Shown: in pieces, positions 5,714-9,747 of the stretch
Position numbering within the stretch: position 1 is the first letter of the stretch
Layout of the letters: every line of letters starts with the position of its first letter
Source: Anaerolineales bacterium UBA3940
GTDB lineage: Bacteria; Chloroflexota; Anaerolineae; Aggregatilineales; UBA3940
Length of the DNA stretch: 9,747 bases
NCBI GenBank assembly: GCA_002385675.1
Contig: DGDY01000072.1
Span: forward strand, 14,540-24,286
Direction of reading: 5' to 3'
Notes under the pieces: generated by a model
Databases searched by the model: none
Told to the model about the DNA's origin: nothing
The model's input: only the letters and a program-made list of their open reading frames with translations
Program-made: the position numbers and the translations under genes

Positions 5714-7525
5714 TCACACCAGCATCCCCAGGCCGAGGGCGTGCAGGCGCTCGGCGGTGGGGATGCCGTTGGCGTCCCACCCCATGAGCCGGTAAAACTC
5801 GTCGAGCATGGGCTCCAGTGGAACGGTGTGGCCGTCGGCGGGGCCGCCCACCACTGGCTGAGTCAGGCTGCGGGCGGGCAGCGTGTCGTCGGCGCGGGTG
5901 AAGCCCTCGCGCACGTTGAACAGCCGCGCCAGCGTCGAGATGCGCTCGCCTACGCGCTCCAGGTCGCGCGCGGCGGGGTAGTCGAACCCGGTCGCGGCGG
6001 TGACGCACTGCCACAGCTCCTTGAGCGACATCCCGTAGTTGGGGAAGATGCACAGGCAGGCGCTGTCCCAGGCGGCTTTGTTGGCCTGATGGTCGAGGAA
6101 CAGCCGTGCCTTGCCCTCCGTCGAGAGGGGATCCGCCAGCCCGCTGAACAACTCGCCGAGCGGTGCGCCGCGCAGGTGGCACGCGCCGCGCTCGGAGACG
6201 GCGTAGGCGAGCGCCGTGCCCTTCGCTGCGCTGGGGTGGTAGCCGGGCATCTCCAGCCCCTTGACGTGCATGGCGAACCCCTCCGAGCCGGGGTAGCGGC
6301 GGGAGATGGCGGCCACGCCCTGCGCCAGCCACTCGCCGCAGCCCTCGACACGCCCCATCTTGCCGACGAGCGCCAGCGCTGCGTCTGCATCACCGAAGCG
6401 CGGCGCGATGCCGTCCAGATCGGCGGCAGACACCAGCCCGCGCTCGTAAAGCTCCATCACAAAGCCGACGATGTTGCCCGTGCTGATCGTGTCCATGCCG
6501 TACTCGTCGCACAGCGCGTTCAGGCGGATCACCGCCTCGCGCTCGCCGATGGCGCAGTTCGGGCCGAACGCGAAGATCGTCTCATACTCCGGCCCTTCGA
6601 TCACCGTGCCGTCGTCCAGCGGCTTGGTCCACTTGCCGCAGGCGATGGGGCAGCCAAAGCAGGCGTAGTTCTTGCCCCAGCTATGCTCGCGGAAGGCCGC
6701 GCCGGAGATCGCCTCCGCGCCCTCGAACTGCCCGTGCTGGAAGTTGCGGGTGGGCAGCGCGCCCATCACGTTGATCAGCTCGACGATGTTGGCCGTGCCC
6801 TCCCGCGTGAGCAGTGTGGTATCGCTGGACATCCGCACGGCGCGGAAGGCCAACTGGAGCGCGCGCTCGTAGGCGGGCTTGTCGTAGACCTGCACGCTGC
6901 GCGTGCCGCGTGTGACGATGGCCTTGAGCCGCTTGCTGCCCATCACCGCGCCGACGCCGCCCCGCGCCAGCGCCCGCGTCTCGTTGAAGATGCCCGCGAT
7001 GTTGCGCTGCGCCTCGCCCGGCGGCCCGATGACCAGCGACTGCCACTCCCGTCCGAACTCGTCCCACAGCCGCTCGGTCGCCTCGGTGACGGTCGTGCCC
7101 CACAGGTGCCCGGCGGGGCGCAGTTCGACGCGGTCGTCGTCTATGACGAGCATGACCGGCTCGGCGGCAGCGCCCGTCACGACGAGGGCGTCGTAACCTG
7201 CGTACTTGAGCATCTGGCCCCAGTACCCGCCGCAGTACGTGTCGAGGTACGCACCGGTGGCGGGGCTGCGCGTCGTGCAGCCGAAGCGCCCGGCGGTCGG
7301 GGCGGTCGTGCCGGTCAGCGGGCCGTTGTGGAAGATCAGGTGGTTGCCCGGCCTGAGCGGGTCAGTGCCGGGGGCTTGCTCCGTGTAGAGCAGCCACGCG
7401 CCCAGCCCCTTGCCGCCGAGCAGGAGCGGCATCATGCCCTCCGGTAGCGGCGTGGTGGTGATGCTGCCGGTGGTCAGGTCAACGCGCAGGATGCGGTCGC
7501 AGTACGCTCGTCGGGTCAGGTCCAT
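5714..7525 (-). CDS. aor: Aldehyde:ferredoxin oxidoreductase (tungsten/molybdenum AOR family)
   Basis: This 603-residue protein is the length expected for an AOR catalytic subunit. These enzymes oxidise aldehydes to carboxylic acids at a tungsto- or molybdo-bispterin and pass two electrons through a [4Fe-4S] cluster to ferredoxin. The N-terminal AFOR_N domain (about 1-205) opens with the family-typical DRILRVDLTTG and LLLGGKGLGAWLLY. The cluster cysteines are C289, C292 and C296 in CFGCPIAC, plus C492 in DSACLC. A DxxGxD pterin motif is present as DEYGMD (340-345). The catalytic machinery thus looks intact. It should be cytoplasmic. The ATG at 7525 is chosen because the upstream extension to a GTG at 7558 is made of CACGAATGA repeats. 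No good Shine-Dalgarno is visible. It follows the aldolase-ferredoxin fusion gene by 107 bases, and that protein's four-cluster module is the likely redox partner. The specific aldehyde is unknown. Confidence 0.93.
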   Translation of the reverse strand: MDLTRRAYCDRILRVDLTTGSITTTPLPEGMMPLLLGGKGLGAWLLYTEQAPGTDPLRPGNHLIFHNGPLTGTTAPTAGRFGCTTRSPATGAYLDTYCGGYWGQMLKYAGYDALVVTGAAAEPVMLVIDDDRVELRPAGHLWGTTVTEATERLWDEFGREWQSLVIGPPGEAQRNIAGIFNETRALARGGVGAVMGSKRLKAIVTRGTRSVQVYDKPAYERALQLAFRAVRMSSDTTLLTREGTANIVELINVMGALPTRNFQHGQFEGAEAISGAAFREHSWGKNYACFGCPIACGKWTKPLDDGTVIEGPEYETIFAFGPNCAIGEREAVIRLNALCDEYGMDTISTGNIVGFVMELYERGLVSAADLDGIAPRFGDADAALALVGKMGRVEGCGEWLAQGVAAISRRYPGSEGFAMHVKGLEMPGYHPSAAKGTALAYAVSERGACHLRGAPLGELFSGLADPLSTEGKARLFLDHQANKAAWDSACLCIFPNYGMSLKELWQCVTAATGFDYPAARDLERVGERISTLARLFNVREGFTRADDTLPARSLTQPVVGGPADGHTVPLEPMLDEFYRLMGWDANGIPTAERLHALGLGMLV

Positions 7526-7536
7526 AAGAATAGGTC

Positions 7537-7564
7537 CACGAATGACACGAATGAACACGAATGG
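7537..7564. repeat. Three tandem CACGAATGA-type copies
   Basis: CACGAATGA (7537-7545), CACGAATGAA (7546-7555) and CACGAATGG (7556-7564) lie head to tail just upstream of the AOR start. This motif with the adjoining CCACAGAT hairpin resembles dispersed intergenic repeats of several environmental phyla. Confidence 0.75.
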
Positions 7565-7569
7565 TTTTT

Positions 7570-7630
7570 GTCCACAGATGGCACAGATAACACAGAAAAA
7601 ATATCTGTGAAATCTGTGTCATCTGTGGAC
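7570..7630. repeat. Long inverted repeat with 27-base arms between aldolase-ferredoxin and AOR genes
   Basis: Arms 7570-7596 and 7604-7630 pair at 24 of 27 positions around an AT-rich 7-base loop. The arms themselves repeat the unit CACAGAT. It begins two bases after the stop codon of the upstream gene, so any transcript reading into AOR would fold into this large hairpin. It could act as a processing site, attenuator or end-protecting structure. It may equally be a mobile intergenic repeat. Confidence 0.75.
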
Positions 7631-7632
7631 TC

Positions 7633-8928
7633 TCACGGCGCAAAGCGCGGGCGGTCGGCGACGTAGATCGCGCCGGTCGGGCAGACGCGGGCGCATTCCG
7701 GATCGCCGCCGCACAGGTCGCAGATCGTCGGAACCCAGCCCTCGGTTGCACCCGGCGCGAACTCGACGCCGTGCTCGCCCTTGATAATCACCTGCGTCGG
7801 GCAGATCTCCACGCACTTGGCGCAGTTGTTGCAGCGCTCGGGCAGCAGCTCGACCGCGCCGGTCTGCGGGTGCCAGCGCAGCGCGTCCTCCGGGCACACG
7901 TCGATGCACTTCCGGCACAGCGTGCAGAACATCACCCGGTGGTCGCCCGGCCTGCGCCCCGGTTCGATGCGCAGCCGCGCCGCGTGGTTGCCATAGCCGC
8001 CGTCGTCGTGGCTGGCAACGCAGGCTGTGACGCACAGGTTGCAGCCGGTGCAGGCGGCAGGGCGGGCCTTCAGCCGCAGGAAGTCCCACTTCTCGCCGCG
8101 CAGGGCGTCGTCTACCGTCCAGCCCCGGTGCGCGATGCCCGTCAACTGCTCGATCATGTGTGCGGGGTTTGGCGAGCGGGTCACGTTGCGGCCCATCAGG
8201 CAGCCCGCCGCGCCCGCCTCCTGTGCCTCGGCGTAAAGCTCCAGCGCGTCGCGCTCGTTGTCGGAGCGCGCGCCGCCGAGCACCAGCACCGGCACGCCCG
8301 CCACTTCGATCAGGTGGCGGAAGGACTCGACATCGCCGGTGTAGGGGATCTTCAGCGCGTCCGCGCCGATCTCAACCGCCATGCGCGCGCCGAGCGTGAG
8401 GATCTCGACGGTGTTCGCGCCGGTGACCTGCCCACCCACGGCGAGCGGCTCGATGATGCACGGCAGCCCGGCGCGCTGGCACTCGCGCACGAAGCGGGCG
8501 TTTACCTCGATGCCCGCCGCCTCGACGCGGTCGCTGTAGCCGAGGAACAGGTAGATGGTGATGGCCGTCGCGCCGAGCGCAAGCGCCTGCTCGGCGGTGA
8601 TGATCTTCTCGTGCCACAGCAGCCGCTGCGGGACGGCGTTGGCGGTGTTGGCGTTGCCGAGCCGGGGCATGTTCATCCAGTCGGCGCGGACGATCAGCGC
8701 CGGGCCATCCCGCCCCTGAAAGAGCGGCGCGAGCCGCCCCGCCATGCCGGGGCTGAGCAGGATGCCATCCACCCCGCCCGCGATGACGGACTCAACGATC
8801 TGGCGGATGTTGACGACGTTGGTGGTCACGTCGCTCATGTAGCCGTGGTCGGCGGCCACACAGATGGCGCGGCCATCCCCGTGGCGGTTGAATAGCCGGT
8901 CAAGCCGGGCCTGGAGTCCGCTTGGCAT
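7633..8928 (-). CDS. DhnA-family class I aldolase fused to a four-cluster ferredoxin module
   Basis: This 431-residue protein has two parts. Residues 1-265 form a DhnA/FbaB-type (DeoC/LacD superfamily) TIM barrel with ADHG (26-29), LFLGY (127-131), the Schiff-base lysine candidate K193 in ADALKIPYTGD, and phosphate-binding loops GGAR (218-221) and MGRNV (245-249). Such enzymes cleave or form C-C bonds of sugar-phosphate-like substrates. Residues 290-431 carry four [4Fe-4S] motifs: C293/296/299/303, C335/338/341/345, C366/369/372/376 and C403/406/412/416. The last is the CDLCGGDPEC form common in AOR-associated polyferredoxins. The first lacks the usual following proline. The ATG at 8928 follows the preceding gene by 11 bases, with GAGGGGG overlapping its TGA, so translation is probably coupled. 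AOR lies downstream. I infer that the C-terminal module serves AOR. The substrate is unknown, and I know of no characterised protein with this architecture. Confidence 0.9.
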   Translation of the reverse strand: MPSGLQARLDRLFNRHGDGRAICVAADHGYMSDVTTNVVNIRQIVESVIAGGVDGILLSPGMAGRLAPLFQGRDGPALIVRADWMNMPRLGNANTANAVPQRLLWHEKIITAEQALALGATAITIYLFLGYSDRVEAAGIEVNARFVRECQRAGLPCIIEPLAVGGQVTGANTVEILTLGARMAVEIGADALKIPYTGDVESFRHLIEVAGVPVLVLGGARSDNERDALELYAEAQEAGAAGCLMGRNVTRSPNPAHMIEQLTGIAHRGWTVDDALRGEKWDFLRLKARPAACTGCNLCVTACVASHDDGGYGNHAARLRIEPGRRPGDHRVMFCTLCRKCIDVCPEDALRWHPQTGAVELLPERCNNCAKCVEICPTQVIIKGEHGVEFAPGATEGWVPTICDLCGGDPECARVCPTGAIYVADRPRFAP

Positions 8929-8939
8929 GGCTGTCCCCC

Positions 8940-9710
8940 TCACGCCTGTGCCCCGGCGGGCGCATGCAATTGCTCGCCGAGGGCCGAGAGTGCCCCCGCC
9001 GGGTCGGGCCGGGCAAAGACCTCCGCACCGAGCCACAGCCCGGCAGCGCCCGCGTCGAGCGCCGCCTGCACGTCGTCATCAGAGGCGACCTTGACCCATA
9101 CCGGCGTCTCGCCTGCCATCTTGAGGATCGTGCTGAAGGAGTCCGTGCCGGGCCAGGGCACGGCGACGCCGTCTGCGCCGCCCTCCAGCGCGTACGACAC
9201 GCCCAGTTCGACCGCCTTGCTGTAGAGCACGACGCGCGGCCCGGTCGGGCGCACGTCCACGAGGAGCGGTATCCCGGCCTGGCTGCCCTCCAGCGCAAGC
9301 TGGACGGTGGCGCGAAGGCAGGCCGCCTCGACGTGCTCCTCGTAGCCGAGCAGGAAGTCGAGCACGAGCGCGCTCACGCCGAGGTCGAGCGCGTCGGCGG
9401 GTGAGAGCAGGGGGATGAGGTTGATCTCGGCGGGCGGCAGCACGAAGTCGTCGCCGCGCAGGGCGTTCGTCCAGGTCGCGCGGGCGAGCAGGGCAGCATC
9501 GGCGCGGGTACGGTCGGCGAGGCGGCGGGCCTGGCCGGGGCTCACGACGACGCCATCGACGAGCGGCAGCACGGGCCGCACCGCCGCCTCGAAGCGCTCC
9601 AGCCCCGGCAGCGGCCCCAGCGACAGCCCGGCGCTCGCATCGACGACGAGGCTGCGCCCGTCAGTCGGTCGGACGAACTCGCGCAGGCGGTAGGTTTTGC
9701 TCGTGTGCAT
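8940..9710 (-). CDS. Degenerate DhnA-family aldolase homologue without the Schiff-base lysine
   Basis: This 256-residue protein aligns along its length with the barrel domain of the downstream aldolase-ferredoxin protein: FLLGYEEHVEAA against FLGYSDRVEAA, and GADGVAVPWPGTDSF against GADALKIPYTGDVESF. The key positions have changed. The catalytic lysine (K193 in the neighbour) is A183, the DHG motif is SAG, the GGAR loop is replaced by VASD, and MGRNV has become LGAEV. The fold is probably kept but classical aldolase chemistry is not, so a regulatory or structural partner, or a new activity, is possible. K207 on the next predicted strand is a remote candidate for a moved lysine. The true start is the ATG at 9710, with GGAG at 9721-9718 seven bases upstream. 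A longer frame beginning MYKRQ is adapter-derived. The gene is complete and leads the block. Confidence 0.85.
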   Translation of the reverse strand: MHTSKTYRLREFVRPTDGRSLVVDASAGLSLGPLPGLERFEAAVRPVLPLVDGVVVSPGQARRLADRTRADAALLARATWTNALRGDDFVLPPAEINLIPLLSPADALDLGVSALVLDFLLGYEEHVEAACLRATVQLALEGSQAGIPLLVDVRPTGPRVVLYSKAVELGVSYALEGGADGVAVPWPGTDSFSTILKMAGETPVWVKVASDDDVQAALDAGAAGLWLGAEVFARPDPAGALSALGEQLHAPAGAQA

Positions 9711-9717
9711 TACGGCG

Positions 9718-9721
9718 CTCC
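9718..9721 (-). promoter_or_regulatory. Ribosome binding site of the degenerate DhnA-family gene
   Basis: Minus-strand GGAG lies seven bases before the ATG at 9710. It shows that the native gene starts here and not in the adapter. Confidence 0.6.
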
Positions 9722-9728
9722 GGTATGG

Positions 9729-9747
9729 CTGTCTCTTATACACATCT
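9729..9747. other. Tn5/Nextera mosaic-end adapter (sequencing artefact)
   Basis: The final 19 bases, CTGTCTCTTATACACATCT, are the exact reverse complement of the Tn5 mosaic end used in transposase-based library preparation. They are not genomic. Read on the minus strand they give the known artefactual N-terminus MYKRQ in the adjoining open frame. Confidence 0.97.

Noticed and set aside
5741..7447. A 568-codon open frame on the plus strand
   Set aside because: It lies wholly opposite the AOR gene, whose motifs are clear. The translation is compositionally biased and matches no family I recognise.
7771..8895. A 374-codon open frame on the plus strand
   Set aside because: It is antisense to the aldolase-ferredoxin gene and has the same biased composition as other shadows.
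9711..9743. Eleven extra N-terminal residues (MYKRQPYRSAV) on the degenerate aldolase
   Set aside because: The first residues are encoded by the sequencing adapter, and a ribosome binding site supports the ATG at 9710.

Overview
The window carries seven protein-coding genes, all on the minus strand, in high-G+C DNA. Transcription runs from the right end to the left. No RNA gene, CRISPR array, transposase or phage gene is visible. The host is most likely a free-living bacterium of the Chloroflexota or a similar environmental phylum. This rests on the combination of an aldehyde:ferredoxin oxidoreductase, a long WD40 lipoprotein, Tm-1-like and PEP-hydrolase-like genes, and gaps full of short hairpins and CCACAGAT-type repeats. 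It is an inference, not proof. The last 19 bases are an exact Tn5/Nextera mosaic end, so the right edge is a library artefact and not genomic sequence.

Right block (9710 to 5714). Two adjacent DhnA-family TIM-barrel aldolase homologues come first. The upstream one (9710-8940) has lost the Schiff-base lysine and the other signature residues. The second (8928-7633) keeps them and is fused to a C-terminal ferredoxin module with four [4Fe-4S] motifs. A tungsten/molybdenum aldehyde:ferredoxin oxidoreductase (AOR, 7525-5714) follows. The ferredoxin module resembles the electron-transfer subunit that usually accompanies AOR. The three genes therefore look like one unit in which an aldolase-type carbonyl reaction is tied to aldehyde oxidation and electron transfer. 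This is the most unusual system in the window.

Middle block (5713 to 2482). A 439-base gene-free stretch holds a run of perfect small hairpins and two copies of a 33-base repeat. It is followed by a TauE/SafE-type membrane permease (5274-4528) and a secreted lipoprotein with about 14 WD40 repeats (4458-2482).

Left block (2481 to 53). After a second hairpin-rich gap come a Tm-1-like (UPF0261) protein (2221-1010) and a PEP-hydrolase-like TIM-barrel protein (901-53). They correspond to the two halves of the plant Tm-1 protein and probably act together. The substrate is unknown.
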